A stretch of 64,000 bases of DNA, taken from NCBI GenBank assembly GCA_023101885.1, contig JALPQD010000248.1:1327423-1391422 (forward strand), in the 5' to 3' direction. Under the pieces are notes generated by a model. It did not search any database. It was given only the letters and a program-made list of their open reading frames with translations, and was not told the DNA's origin. Made by a program: the position numbers and the translations under genes. The first letter of the stretch is position 1. Each line of letters starts with the position of its first letter. This DNA is from Typhlomys cinereus (lineage: Eukaryota > Chordata > Mammalia > Rodentia > Platacanthomyidae). Below are positions 1-11,842 of the stretch, piece after piece.

Positions 1-2440
1 TACAATTATGATTGCTTCGGCCCTAACTTGTGTGGAGTATCTTGCAAATCATTGCTCCTCCCATCCTTTTGCTCTTACACTCTTACCGCCCCCTCTTCCG
101 CAAATGTCCCTGAGCTTCAGGATGGGGAGAGATTAGTCTGGCCTAGTTCTAGGTAGTTGATATAGAGTCTCTGAAGTTCTGGATAGTGATTTTCTTTTGC
201 AGTTTTGTTGCTCCTGCAATGCCCTTCACTCCATCGTGATGGGCACTGTATGTCACCCCATGGCCAGAGACAGAAAGCTGTTAAACTGGAGTCTTATTAT
301 AAGAGCACATTCAAGGATAGATGTAATACTTATACCCAAAAGTGGAATCACAGGGTCATATGGCATTTGGCAATGGGAGGGGTCAATCACCCATTTGCAA
401 AACTGGTTACTTTCTAATCTGCCGGACTATATGCCCTCCCCTTCTAGTGAGTTCATACCCCCTTAGTTGTAAATGAATGTCTGTGAACTTAACTAGGTGT
501 CACATTACTTTCTTGCAGTCCTTGATGGAGGCCTATTTTCTCTACTGTAATATGGTCACTTCTCTTCTTGTTTCTGGTGTGACCCTCCAATCCCATCCCT
601 CCTGTTCATAATCCTTGCAATTATTGTAGGTAATACAAAGATTTACCTATGAGTGTATCAAGATGGGCTGGGTGGGTTTGGTATTAGGAGCCACCTATTA
701 GGGAGTATATACGGCGCTTAATTTTCTGGGTCTGGGATACTTCACTTAATATAATTGTTTCTAATGACATCCATTTCCCAGCAAATTCCAGTAATTCATC
801 ATTTTTGATGGCTGAGTAGTACATAAGACAAGAAAGGGACATAAGAGGGATTCAAATCGGCAAGGAAGAAGTCAAGCTATCCCTATTTGCATATGACATG
901 ATCTTATACCTGAGGGATCTCAAAAACTCCACCAGGAAGCTCCTGGAACTAATTGAGAAGTTCAGCAGGGTGGCAGGATACAAAATAAATGTGCAAAAAT
1001 CAGAGGCCTTCCTATATGCCCAGAATGAAAGAAGTGAAAAAGCCCTGAGAGAAACAATCCCATTTACTATAGCCCCTAAAAAAATGAAATACCTTGGTAT
1101 AAACCTAACCAAGGAGGTAAAAGACCTTTACAATGAAAACTTTAAAACCCTAAAGAAAGAAATAGCAGAAGACACCAGAAGGTGGAAAGACCTCCCATGT
1201 TCCTGGATTGGCAGCATCAACATCATAAAAATTACCATCCTACCAAAGGCGATATACAGATTCAACACTATACCAATCAAAATCCCAAAACAATTCTTTA
1301 AAGAGGTTGATCAAATAATCTCAAAATTCATATGGAGGCACAAAAGACCCAGGATAGCAAAGACAATCCTGAGTAACAAAAACACTGCTGGAGGTATTAC
1401 CATACCGAACCTTAGTCTATATTACAAATCCATAGTTATAAAAACAGCCTGGTACTGGCTCCAAAATAGACACACAGATCAATGGACAAGGATATAAGCC
1501 CACACAATTAGAGCCATTTGATCTTTGACAAAGGGGCCCAAAGAATCCAATGGAAAAAGAACAGCATCTTCAACAAATGGTGCTGGCAAAACTGGATCTC
1601 CACATGCAGAAGATTAAAGCTGGACCCGTACTTGTCACCATGTACAAGACTTAATTCCAAATGGATCAAGGACCTTGATATCAGGCCAGAGACTATAAAA
1701 ACCATAGCTGATTGGGCTAGGCCAACATTTCCTAAACAGACATCCAATGGCATAGTCACTGCTACCAACTCTCAACAGCTGGGATCTTGCGAAATTAAAG
1801 AGCTTCTGTTCAGATTAAGAGATTATCGCAGGAGCTCAAAGGCAACCCACAGAATGGGAGAAAATCTTCACTAACCACATATCTGATAGAGCTCTACTGT
1901 CCAAAGTGCACAAAAAGCTTAGAAAACTAAACATCAAGGAAACCAATGGCCCAATTAAAAAATGGGCCCAGGAACTTAAAAGAAATTTTACCAGGGATGA
2001 AATTAAAATGTCTAACAAATATCTTAAAAAATGCTCCACATCCTTAGCCATCAGGGACATGCAAATCAAAACTTCCCTGAGATATCATCTCACCCCGGTC
2101 AGGATGGCAAAAATCCACAATACAAACAACAACAAATGCTGGAGAGAATGTGGAGAAAGGGGAACTCTGCTACATTGCTGGTGGGAGTGCAGGCTCATAC
2201 AGCCACTCTGGCGAGCCATCTAGAGATTCTTAAAGAATTTAAAGATTGAAATGCCATATGACCCTGCACTTCTACTTTTGGATATAACCTCCCATATAGC
2301 AGAGGTTCACCTCGATAGCACAAGCATGACCATGTTCATAGCAGCACTGTTTACAATAGCAAAGACATGGAATCAACCCAAATGTCCAACAGTTGACGAG
2401 TGGATAAGGAAACTGTGGTACATCTATACATTTTGTAAGG
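1..2440 (-). mobile_element. L1 retrotransposon with 5' inversion (twin priming), 3' end cut by window start
   Basis: Read on the - strand this is a single L1 insertion. Bases 820 down to 1 hold the end of ORF2 and the 3' UTR in sense. Bases 823-2430 hold the preceding ORF2 segment in the opposite (plus) orientation. The two pieces are neighbours in L1. The inverted piece stops at the codons for the WYIYT stretch near 2430, and the sense piece starts about 7 nt further on, at the YYSAIKNDE stretch. This is what twin priming produces. The poly(A) tail and the left target-site duplication lie outside the window. The 3' UTR matches the copies at 27418-28440 and 56039-56833. Confidence 0.9.
823..2430 (+). 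pseudogene. decayed L1 ORF2 fragment, RT to C-terminal zinc-knuckle region
   Basis: ORF2p supplies the reverse transcriptase and endonuclease used in L1 and SINE retrotransposition. This fragment begins just before the RT active site and runs to near the C terminus. The first frame is open for about 220 codons (to 1494). It carries the active-site block [10 protein letters not shown], where the family has FADD. It then continues through the YLGINL and [10 protein letters not shown] blocks to KTAWYW. A stop lies at 1495, followed by a frame break near 1500 with probable loss of several codons. A second frame runs 1518-1874 (IFDK to RMGENLH), is shifted again near 1870, and a third runs 1906-2430. 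That last frame holds the C-terminal Cys/His cluster ([18 protein letters not shown]) and an in-frame stop at 2221 in place of a Trp codon. It is dead and 5'-truncated, with no endonuclease domain. Confidence 0.92.
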
Positions 2441-2472
2441 ATTTAAATTCATTTTCTAAGGATTTAAATTCT
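2431..2472. repeat. 21-bp tandem duplication at the L1 edge
   Basis: Two adjacent 21-bp units (2431-2451 and 2452-2472) share TAAGGATTTAAATTC and differ at one or two positions. They sit exactly where the inverted L1 segment ends and host DNA begins. Confidence 0.75.
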
Positions 2473-2576
2473 TGAAATGTTGGAGAATCTAAGCTGGACA
2501 TTCAAAGCCATTCTTTTCAAAAAAACAGTTCCATGATAAAAACAGCAAAAGATGATAGCATAAAAAGTGTTTTTTA

Positions 2577-2860
2577 GGGATTGGAGAGGTGGCTCAGGGG
2601 TTAAGCCTCTGCCTTGCAGGCAGAAGGTCCTGAGTTCAGATCCTAGACCCCACGTATAGGCGCCGGGAGGAAGCCGGGGGTGGCCTGGGTTTCTGGTCCT
2701 GGTAGGGCGGAGCCTGTGAATCCTGGGGCAGAGTAAACAAGAAGGAGGTGGAAGCGGTCCACGGTGGTTCCCGAATTCGCTAGTGGTTCTACACACACAG
2801 ACACACATGCACACATACGCACACATACACAATTGAATAAAAGTAAAAAAAAATTTTTTA
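2577..2860 (+). mobile_element. B2-like tRNA-derived SINE, recent copy 1
   Basis: The head matches a tRNA-derived promoter with an A box (GTGGCTCAGGGGTTA) and a B box (GAGTTCAGATCC). A G+C-rich body follows (region about 2640-2770), then an ACACAC tail and an A-rich end near 2845. The same body recurs at 12487-12765 (+) and 30882-31183 (-) with high identity, so this is a recently active family. Probable imperfect target-site duplication: GTGTTTTTTAG at the left and a similar T-rich run after 2860. SINEs of this type use L1 enzymes in trans and RNA polymerase III. Confidence 0.85.
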
Positions 2861-3358
2861 CGTGTTTTTTTATTATTATTTAACATTCAGCCTTCATAAA
2901 TATTCTTCTCATACTTAATCATTTTAAAATAACTAAAGGGCAGGATAAGAGGTACTGCAGCCAGCAAGACAGGAATAGTGCAAAAGCCTCAATTAAAATC
3001 AAGGGGAAAATTAATAAATCACACATAAGTACTGACTGACAGGTACAAATTCAATTACTACAAAACATGTCATTGGAAGTTGAGAACTGGTTTACTCATG
3101 TTCTCCATTCCATGCATTGAAATAACCTAAAATGAAAACTACCAACTCCTGGTGAAAGTTGAAGATGAGTTCAGAAAACTCTAAAATATAGCAGCATGTT
3201 GTAATTTGTGTTAGAAATAATCATCTCAAAGAATATTCCCAGCAATAGACTTTGCTTTTGGAAGATCAACTCACCTTCACTAGTAAAATTAATATGAAAG
3301 TTAGGTTGTGCGCATGTCATTCCAAACTAATGTTTGGTACTTCAAGAATAGAGAGAAA

Positions 3359-3655
3359 GGGATGGGGAGATGGCTCAGGGTTAAAACCTTTCTCTCACAA
3401 GCAAAGAACATAAGTTCAGATCCTCAGATTCCACATAAAAATGCCAGGCGGATATGGCAGCAGCCTGTACTTCTGACCCTAGAAGACAGAGCCGGAAAAC
3501 TCCAGAGCAAAGCAATAAGGACGTGGAGCAATCCAGGGTGATTCCTGACGTCACCTTTGGGTCTCCGTAGGTACACACACTCAAGTGCCTTCTTGTATGC
3601 ATGCCTGCACACACAGGTACGTACATTCACACACCAAAGGAGAGAAAAAAAGAAT
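3359..3655 (+). mobile_element. B2-like SINE, older copy with ACAC tail
   Basis: The head (GGAGATGGCTCAGGGTTAAAA) and B box (AAGTTCAGATCCTCAG) are tRNA-like. The body (ATGCCAGGCGG, GACAGAGCC, CAATCCAGGGTGATTC) matches the copies at 14263 and 62861. It ends in a CACACA-type tail and an A-rich run near 3650. It is more diverged than the copy at 2577. Confidence 0.75.
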
Positions 3656-4183
3656 TAGGAGAATGGGTTACAAACTAAAAGATGCCGAACAATTCTTGTC
3701 ACTTTCTGTAAGCATAACGAACTTTGAGAATACGGCAGATGTTGCACTGGGGGTGGAGAGGGGGAACAGATTGCCACACTGCTCTTGTAAGCTATACTGT
3801 TCCCTCAGCTCCAGGCCGTGTGACTGAAAAAGAAGCTGCCCTGGGCCAGGTCCCTTTGTGTTGGATGCATGCCACTGATCTGATGTACCCCTTCTGAGTT
3901 GGCATAGTCAGGCTTTGAAGCATCCAGGTGTGAATTGACTGATCTACATTACAGGATGTCACACATCGCGCAAGAGAAAGAGAAGATTTTGGCCCAACCT
4001 TCTAGGCATTCAGCATTCAGTAGAATCTATTCCTTTTAGGTGGGCCAAGTCACTTGAGGACCCACAGCTTCAGTTGCATTTAAATGAGTGGCATAGTTTT
4101 TCTGCTGTGAATTTTCTTAGAATGGAGTCAAATATAGTAACAACAAATTAAAACCACACAAGAGGTCCTCCACATTATTTTTA

Positions 4184-4184
4184 T

Positions 4185-4233
<49 letters not shown>

Positions 4234-4376
4234 TTCCATATCATATGTATAGAGATCAGAGAACAAACAATTCACAGACCTCCGTTCTCTCCTTCTACCA
4301 TATGGGTTCAGAGGACCAAACTCAGGTCATGAGGCTTGGCAACAGTGCCTCTATCTTCTGAGCTATCTTGCCAGAC
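4184..4376 (-). mobile_element. B4/B2-like SINE, old, with (GT)n tail
   Basis: On the - strand the head is GGTCTGGCAAGATAGCTCAG, followed by a B-box-like CATGACCTGAGTTTGGTCC. The tail is the (GT)n run at 4189-4231, which is (CA)n in the SINE sense. It is strongly diverged from the younger copies. Confidence 0.6.
4189..4231. repeat. (GT)n microsatellite
   Basis: About 21 uninterrupted GT units, at the 3' end of the minus-strand SINE. Confidence 0.95.
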
Positions 4377-4689
4377 CTTCAACAATATTTTTAAGAAATG
4401 TTAATTCTGGAAATATTCATTGCTGCAACTTAATTGCTTCACAGTTGACTAGACATGCCAAGGAATTTTGTAAGCAGAAGCACTGCTTGTACAACTTGTG
4501 TGGAATATTGGAAAGAACCTACCCTTGGAACAGAGACTAGAAATTAAATCCTGCTTTTCCTGCTTTCTATATCAGTAAATTCTGCCCAAAATATTTAATA
4601 CTTTTGCTCATCTCTAAAATTAGTCATGATTAAAAGTTATAAAAGCTTTCCTGGGTGAATATTTACAGCATAGAAAACAGCCACTTTGA

Positions 4690-4880
4690 GGGACTTTAAA
4701 CGAATTGATTCATTATTACTTATAGCAGCCTTTTAAGTTATGTAATGTTACTAATGCTATTTATAAATGAGGAAACTAAGTCAGGGTTTAGAAGGAACTT
4801 GCCTACACTCACAGAGCAGAAACTACAAGAGTCAAAATATTGAACCCAAATCATAGGTTCCAAAGTCCTTGTTTTAATTC
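4690..4880 (-). mobile_element. MIR ancient SINE
   Basis: The stretch contains ATAAATGAGGAAACTAAG, then GAACTTGCCTACACTCACAGAG and TATTGAACCCAAATC. This is the minus-strand read of the MIR core (usual form GATGAGGAAACTGAGGC ... AACTTGCCCAAGGTCACAC). It is a mammal-wide repeat, old and diverged. Confidence 0.7.
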
Positions 4881-4989
4881 CCTCCATGATTAAAGAAGTT
4901 TATCTCCAAAGCACTGAGCTATCATTCCACACCTGTTAGAGGGACAAACACTCTAAAACTGATAACACCTAATAAGAGAACCTTGTGTT

Positions 4990-5705
4990 GATAGCTGATG
5001 GAGATACCAAAGGAAAGAATCACTTTGGAAAGGAGATTTGGACAATTTCTTACAAAACTATACATGAGTGTGCCGTGCAATCTAGCAGTCATATCCCTAT
5101 GTAATTATTCAAATGGTCTGAAAACTTACATTTGGTTGAAAATCCATATATCAATATTTACTGCAATGGTACTCTTAATTTCCAAAGATTGGAAGTGTCT
5201 AAAGTAAGTGAATAGATAAGTGTACTGCGGAACACAGAGTCAATAGAATATTACTCAGCCATAGAAAGAAGCAAACATTTAAACCACAGAAAGTCAGTGT
5301 TACTTCTTTCAGTTGCCAATATTCATTTCAGCTGATCATTGCTAATTGAAAGGGTTCTAAGAGAGACTGCATGGAGTGTGACTCTGATTCTATGATAAAA
5401 GCAAAAGACAAAATTGTAAGGAATGAATGACCAGGGGTTTTGAGGAAGAGCTGGAAGGATGGAGATTGGATCACCCAGCAACTTTAGGGTAGTCAAATCA
5501 TTCTGTATGATAATGGTCGGGCAAAGACAGGACTTATTAAATATGCTCAGACCTGCATAATGTATACTACAAGGTGTGATTACTACTGAAAAGTATGAAC
5601 TTCAAAGTATAGTACTGTATTACTTGTGTTTCGTTATTTTAACAAAGCAGTAAGTTTGGTGATGTGCAGAAAATTAACAAAGAAACATACGCACTGTACA
5701 CTTAA
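4990..5705 (+). mobile_element. ancient L1M 3' end (ORF2 end plus 3' UTR)
   Basis: The order of landmarks follows the mammalian L1M 3' end. It runs from an ORF2 end-like segment (TTTCTTACAAAACTATACAT, then TGGAAGTGTCTAAAGTAAGTG, then AATATTACTCAGCCATAG) to UTR landmarks (TGATTCTATGATAAAAGC, and CACTGTACACTTAATATG near 5690). The frame is full of stops. A pyrimidine tract directly follows. Confidence 0.65.
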
Positions 5706-5709
5706 TATG

Positions 5710-6095
5710 TCATTTCTTCTTTTCTATGTTTCTTCCTTCCATCCCTTCCTTTTTCTTTCTTTCCTTTCCTTTCTCTTTCTCTCTCACTTCTATCTTCTTT
5801 CTTTTCTTTCTTTCATGTCTTTCTTCCTTTCTCTCCCTCCTTTCCTTCCTTCCTTTCTGTTTCTGTTTCTCTTTCTCTCTTTTGCTCCCTCTATTTCTTT
5901 CTCTTTCTCTATTTCTCTTTCTTTCTTTAGTTTCTCTCTTCCTTTCTCTTCCTCTTTTCCTTTATTCTTTCCTACTTTGTTTCTGTTTCTCTCTCTTTCT
6001 CTTTTTCTTTCTCTCTTTCTCTTTCCATCTTTCTTGCTTCCTCCCTCCCTCCCTCCCTCCTTCCTTCCCTCCCTCCCTCCCTCCTTTCCTTCATT
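5710..6095. repeat. long CTTT/CCTT-rich pyrimidine tract
   Basis: Nearly pure C/T on the + strand for about 385 bp: mixed CTTT, CTCTTT and CCCT units, ending in several CCCT repeats near 6040-6085. The long open frames here (for example 5626-6300) are low-complexity Ser/Phe/Leu/Pro translations and not genes. Confidence 0.95.
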
Positions 6096-6299
6096 CCAGA
6101 CAATATTTTGCTATAGTCAGGTTGGTCTGAATTCATGTTCCTGCTGCAGAGTGTTGTCCTGTGGTCACCGTCATCACAGCCTGTCTGGAATGCCTTGCCT
6201 TCCAGTAAATCTGTTCTTGTCAACTTCACGGCTCTGTAATGCCTGCCTTCATATTGTCATAGGAATATCCATCTTCTTATATTTTGAGCAAATAGGATG

Positions 6300-6925
6300 A
6301 GACTTTACAACCTAAGCCTGATGTCTTTCCAACCATTTCTGGGAAGGCACCATAGTAAACCCTCCCACATTTTAATAAAATTCATGGAAAATTATCTCCT
6401 TTTTTTGGAAAAACTCTTTGCAAATGGCACGGCTGCCAGAATGCACAAAGAATCCTTTTTTTTTTCTACCATGTGTAAAAGAAAATGAAAGGCAAATAAT
6501 CCCCCACAGGCATTTTGATTATCAGTTGTGAAATACACTTCAAATATTAACAGTCAGAAGCCAAGACTTTTTCCCTCTAGGTCTGGTTACCTTCATCCTG
6601 CTCTCTCCCTAATTGTTTTCTCGGCAGCCCAGCTGTGTTTGTTCAGGCTGTGTAGATGGTGATGCTTCCTCCAGCTAACAATACTTGATGCAAAAAACAA
6701 AAAAAGTTTGTTTTACACTTAGAAAGGTTTGATTTCTAACCACACTGTTATCCTCAGAAGGAAAGTGTCCAAGACAGTCATTAGCTGATTCCTCTTCTTC
6801 TCTAATAGGATCATATGCAAATTGGTGGTCAACAGTTTTCGTTGGTCATCTACTTAGAGTGCTATGAAAGTCTACTACCAGGTATCAGTAGCATTAGTAA
6901 GATCAACTGGAAAGATAGTGAAATG
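6300..6925. other. unique AT-rich DNA
   Basis: I see no gene or recognisable repeat. The region has short poly(T) runs, and a T-rich run at 6458 accounts for one short open frame. Confidence 0.4.
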
Positions 6926-7196
6926 CAGACTGGGAGATGGCTCAGTCAGGATCATGTGAGCTACATGAGTATCTGAAGCTGCATTGTCAAAAAAACATGT
7001 CAAGCTGGGAGTTTTCATGAGCCAGTATGTAAGCACACCTATAAATGAGTTCACCAAGAGATCTTGTCTCAAAAGATAAGGTGTCTCAAAAGATACTGGC
7101 AGACACCTCATGTTGAGTTCAGAATCCCATGAGCACATGCACTTGCATGCACATACAAGAGAGAGAGAAAGAGAGATAAACATTATACATTTATTA
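6926..7196 (+). mobile_element. B4-like dimeric SINE
   Basis: The head is GACTGGGAGATGGCTCAG. A B1-related part follows (AAGCTGGGAGTTTTCATGAG and GATCTTGTCTCAAAAGATA, the latter typical of B4/RSINE-type elements), then GCACATGCACTTGCATGC and a GAGA-rich tail near 7165. A short internal duplication of TGTCTCAAAAGATA is visible at 7065-7095. Confidence 0.65.
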
Positions 7197-7924
7197 AAAT
7201 AACTAATAAATCAATAATGCGTAAGTATGATGCCGACAAGCACAGTTACTATAATCCAGGACTGCAAACACTCTTCACTGCACCTAAAACTTCTTTATCC
7301 TTGAATGATGTTGGCATTGTTGAAGAGCAAAATTTATCCATAAATAAAGTAAAAACAATCTTTTTCCACTCCTACGTAGATACTGCTAATAACTTTAAAA
7401 GTTTTTCATTCTGCTGAAACATGGGATCTGTGGACATGTGTGCTGACTTATAAGTTGGCAATGGAATAGTTTGTACATGTCTGAAGGTCTGTCATGAATG
7501 GACCCAGCTCCTAGAGGACCAGATGTGATTGAGTAAAGAGTGAAATGTGAGCATGGAGATCACTAATTCCCTAGTGCTTAATGTCAACCCGAAGCTGTCC
7601 ATTTCTCTGTGGTCTCTAATAAATATTCTAACCAATCAGGGAGCAAGATCCCAATGCCAATTAATGCTGATGATCTCGCTCAGCGTTGTTGAGACACAAT
7701 AGCAAAGTTCTTAGCTTAATTATTTTTGGCTCGTTTGTTGCCAAATTATTTACAATACATTTATGCTGCCCTGATCCTAGAAACATATTTGAAAAATGTG
7801 CAATATAAACAGAGTTCCGAAGAAAAAGTTTCCCTTTCCCAGGGACTGTTTATCCCAAAGGAGCCCTTGTTTCATTTCTAAAGCTACCATGGGAAAAAGC
7901 AAGAGACATTAGCATCTATGAATT
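7197..7924. other. unique AT-rich DNA with conserved-looking core
   Basis: No gene is seen. The part at 7600-7790 is rich in TAAT and other homeobox-like words, and is listed as a possible conserved non-coding element in the findings. Confidence 0.3.
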
Positions 7925-8275
7925 GATTGTCATAGTTAGGCACAGGTGTCAACTCAACTCTTGAGGGTTTGAGTTCTGGGCATATTTGTGGAGAATTAGT
8001 TGTTGAGTTGAGCCCAGAGCAAACCTGCAAGAGATTGTCTAGCTGATGGGGAAGGCACAGCCCATGGTGGAGGATTACACCCTGGAATAAATACAGAGAA
8101 CTGGTTGAGAGAGTTGGCATCCTTTGGTCCACTTGGCCAGACATGCTGGTCTAGCAAGTAAGGATCGTCCCTCTCTCAGCTGTTGTGCAGGCAAACTGCA
8201 ACATTGATGTAACTTGCCAAATATTTCAGTTGTAATAAGCCTATCTATAAGAATTACCTTCAATAAAAATCTCAA
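7925..8275 (+). mobile_element. URR-like mid-repetitive element, copy A
   Basis: The start is GTCATAGTTAGGCACAGGTG. Shared internal landmarks are GGGCATATTTGTGGAG, AACCTGCAAGAGATTGTC, AGCCCATGGTGG and GGCCAGACATGCTGGTCTAG. The same order is seen in copies at 20705, 42340, 49065 and 45055 (minus). The layout resembles the rodent repeat I know as URR1, a non-autonomous hAT-like element, but that name is from memory and unverified. Confidence 0.6.
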
Positions 8276-8472
8276 ATGTCTTTGAAAATGCCATTTTTGC
8301 AGTAGTAAATCATAAAATGTACAATGATTAAAGTACTCTTTTTTTTGCCTAACCAGAAACTAAAGCCCAATCAGATAGATTCCTAAATCTTCCTTGCTTT
8401 TGTACCAATGGTTGGTAAGTCAACAAAATGATTTAGGTTCACATTCTGTTTTGGTATGGACTTTGAAACAAG

Positions 8473-8475
<3 letters not shown>

Positions 8476-8523
<48 letters not shown>
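8476..8523. repeat. (AT)n microsatellite
   Basis: About 22 AT units in a row, inside otherwise unique AT-rich DNA. Confidence 0.95.
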
Positions 8524-8529
<6 letters not shown>

Positions 8530-11500
8530 CCAAAGATAAAAACATTTCATGACATATGGAAATTATGTGAAATCAAACTGTCTGTTCCTATGAATAAATT
8601 CTTACAGGAACAAAATCACCTGCTGTATGTGCTTCTCATGCTGTGTGACATTCTAAAAGATAACAAGTATGCACCCTGAAGCCTAAATAATTTCTTTGTT
8701 CCTTTACCCACCAAAAAAAAAAAAATTATACGCTTGTTTTTCTCCTGCATCCTTCCTTGTAAGTCCATTTTACTTAACATGTGATTGTTTTCATTTACCA
8801 AACCCTCAAACTGCTTCTGCTTGGAATTCCTCTCTGTATTTTTTTCCTTTTCTGGTTCTTTCCTGTCCCTTACTACTAGTTTTTTTTAGGACGTGCCAGA
8901 TGTGGAAATATATGTCCATTATACAACTTCTCAATAGACAATTTTGTTTATGCATTTGCTGTGGGTCATTAAAGTACATTTTTGAAAAATGTGTATTAGT
9001 CTTGCTATATTTTTATAACACTGTACATTGTATTTTATTACAATAAGTTTTACTCTCAGCAGTATTCTTTCCTTTCTATCCCTCTATTTGCATGTAAAAT
9101 TGTTTTTAATTTTCTCAAAGTTCTTTCACGTATTCACTGCTTTCTTCTTCATTTTTATCTCCACTTTCACATTGAAAATCTAGGGTCCCTTTAGCGCCAA
9201 GCTGCATAAACAGCATTGTAAAAATATTTTATTGTACATGGTCTTTATGGATCAGAGTAAGAATGCATTTGGTTCTTGCCCTTGAAGCATAAATTATATT
9301 ATCATAATATGTATACTGAATTTTTTCAGGCACCACCAATTTACTCTGCAATGTCTACACTGATGTATATTCCCAACAGCAATGCAGGAAAAATCCCAAG
9401 GGTTCATTGCAGAATAAATATGAAGCATAGGAAATAGTGATTTTTACTAAAAAAATTCTTGTATCTTGTAATATGCCAATTTATATTTTTACAAGGCTGT
9501 TACTTTTACCTTCTTCTGCTATATTGTATGTGCACATGTAGTTTTACCTATAACACACATCAGACCTCTGCAATATATAAGTTAAAAATGGTATTTGAGG
9601 ACTGCTGACAGTTAGTGTGCCAGAATGAATAATCATCATCCAAGGATGTCCACATTTTCATGCGAAGAATTTTTAAATGCAACATGTCAATGATAAGGGA
9701 GAATTAAGCTTCTCGTTGGATGGAGTCTTAATGGTCAGTACATGCAAAAAATGTAGTGAGAAAGATTGAAGTCAAATTTGATGTAGTGTTAAAGTTATTA
9801 TCACAGTGATGTGATTTAAGAGTCAAAGACCTACTGTTTACTCTGTGTGGATAACTGGGAGACACAAGCTATGTAAGGAAGTTAAACCCCCAAACATGGA
9901 GAAGACGAGAAACTCTATTATTTCCATCTTATTTATGAAATGTCTGACAAGTTGCTTTATAACTATCGGGGTGAATCCTATAACACAGAGAGATTTTGGT
10001 ACACAAAACACAATAGTTTGCATGAAAAGGGTAGTGACAGAAGAGTAATTACTGACTTCAAAACCCTAACCCTATGGAGATAGGCCAGGGAATACTTATG
10101 AAAACTATTTGGCTACAAAGTAAAAAACATTATTTTGTATAACTCCCCTGTAAAGTAACTAGTCCTCAAAGTGAAGAGTCACAGAGTCAAAGGACAAAAG
10201 TTCCACCAGAAAGTTTTGAGTCAAGGGATTTCTTCCAAAGAAGAAATTCTTCCGTAGATATTAACTGAAATTTATAGTTTACCAGTGACAACTTTTCTCT
10301 GCAGTTGATCTATTGATAGTGCCTATGTATAGTAGCCTTTAGTAGCCATGACATTTTCTTCGGGTGTGTTAAGTCATTTTTCATTTGTACAAGTTTGAAG
10401 AATGAAAAATATTTTGGTCCAGGATGATTTATATAAAACTCATGATAACTCATTTTATCTAGATAGTAAGACTTTGTACTTTTGACTTTGGAACTAAATG
10501 CTGTTAGAATAAGACTTTGGACATGGAGTTAATACTATAAAAAGCTGAGAATTTGGGGATTTCAAATTGTATTTGCATGTGAGATGAATGAAAATCTCTG
10601 TGGAGAAAATAGCAGACGATTATGAAATGAATGATGATCATATAAGTAGTCTTGCCGAATTCTAAGAATATCTGAATACATTTTGTATTGTATGGAAACA
10701 ATAGCTTGTGGATATAATTAAGTATCATGATTACTATAGAGTCCTAGATATGGACTCTTAAGAGGAACACATAGATAATCAGGGCAGTAATTGACATAGA
10801 AATGGAAGCAGGTTGGTAAGACTCAAAGAAGGTGACATAAGCTAAGAAATTTACAAGACATTTGAAAAACTCTGAAATGATAAATTTACATAGTATTAGG
10901 TTGTTGACTTGTTACCACCTTATATGTAAACCTGGAGCTTATGGTTGTTTTAGATGTAAAGCAAAGCCTTTGGATATCTACCGTCTCTAAACAAACAGCT
11001 AAACATGGGTGATTATTATCAGATATCTTTATTTTTCATTAGAGTTTCAAAGTAAGATCCAATCCAAATTTGGCTATTATAGAGCTTGAAAGTTAATGTG
11101 TGTTTCCAAAACGATGCTGTAAATTGCTAAGTGAAACCTGGCAGAGATACATTGATGTCTGGGAACAGCTACAAATTGTAATGACACCCTAAAAGGTAGA
11201 GATGTCAAATTTCTGAAGAAATGCAGACTTAATCTTATAATCTTAAGAGTCCTGCCTCTACAAGAGTTCCTGGAAACTGGTAGTCAACAGTATTTATCGA
11301 ATCACCTGGTCTTCCCAGAAATGTCAGCTGTTCTTAGCCCAAGCACATCTTCATCTTATGTCTGTCAGCAATTGCTTTCTACCCTCCCCCATGGCATCTC
11401 CAACTTTTTGTCAGCTTTAAGTTTCAGACACTGTTCTGAGCATGCCCACAAGATGTTAAGCTGGCACACAGGGAGAGCAAACATGGGTATGAGAAGGGTA

Positions 11501-11765
11501 GAATCTGGGTTGATACTTTCCCTCTTCCAGATTCAAGTCTCTAATGTTGCTACATAACAGGTGCAACTCAGATTGTTGACTACATAGATAGATGAATGAT
11601 ATGTGTAGAGAAGTATGTGGAATAAACATATCCATAGCTGTATCAATATAATGTGTCTGTAATGGAAGGACGATGGGTTCTAGAATCTGCTAATTATTTT
11701 CTTAGAGTTCACTGTCAGAGTTACATACAGATATCCCTTTCTAAAATCAGCCCATTATTCTTTTG
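8524..11765. other. unique AT-rich DNA, few landmarks
   Basis: No convincing gene is seen. At 9050-9400 a few words (CACCAATTTACTCTGC, ATTCCCAACAGCAATGCAGG) suggest a very old minus-strand L1, too diverged to annotate. The remainder, including 9840-11760, shows only short random open frames. Confidence 0.35.
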
Positions 11766-11842
11766 GTGTGTTTTGGGGGGAACTGAACACATGACATAAT
11801 GCACCCTAGAGGAAGCACTTTGCTACTGAACCATATCTTCAT
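11766..11842 (-). mobile_element. degraded ID-like SINE
   Basis: The plus strand reads AACTGAACACATGACATAAT then GAAGCACTTTGCTACTGAAC. This is a worn reverse complement of the tRNA-Ala-derived ID head (GAACCCAGGGCCT ... GCACTCTACCACTGAGC). Confidence 0.45.

Noticed and set aside
2464..2886. 140-codon minus frame
   Set aside because: Antisense of the SINE at 2577-2860.
5626..6300. 224-codon open frame
   Set aside because: It is a Ser/Phe/Leu/Pro translation of the CTTT/CCTT tract; low complexity with no domain.
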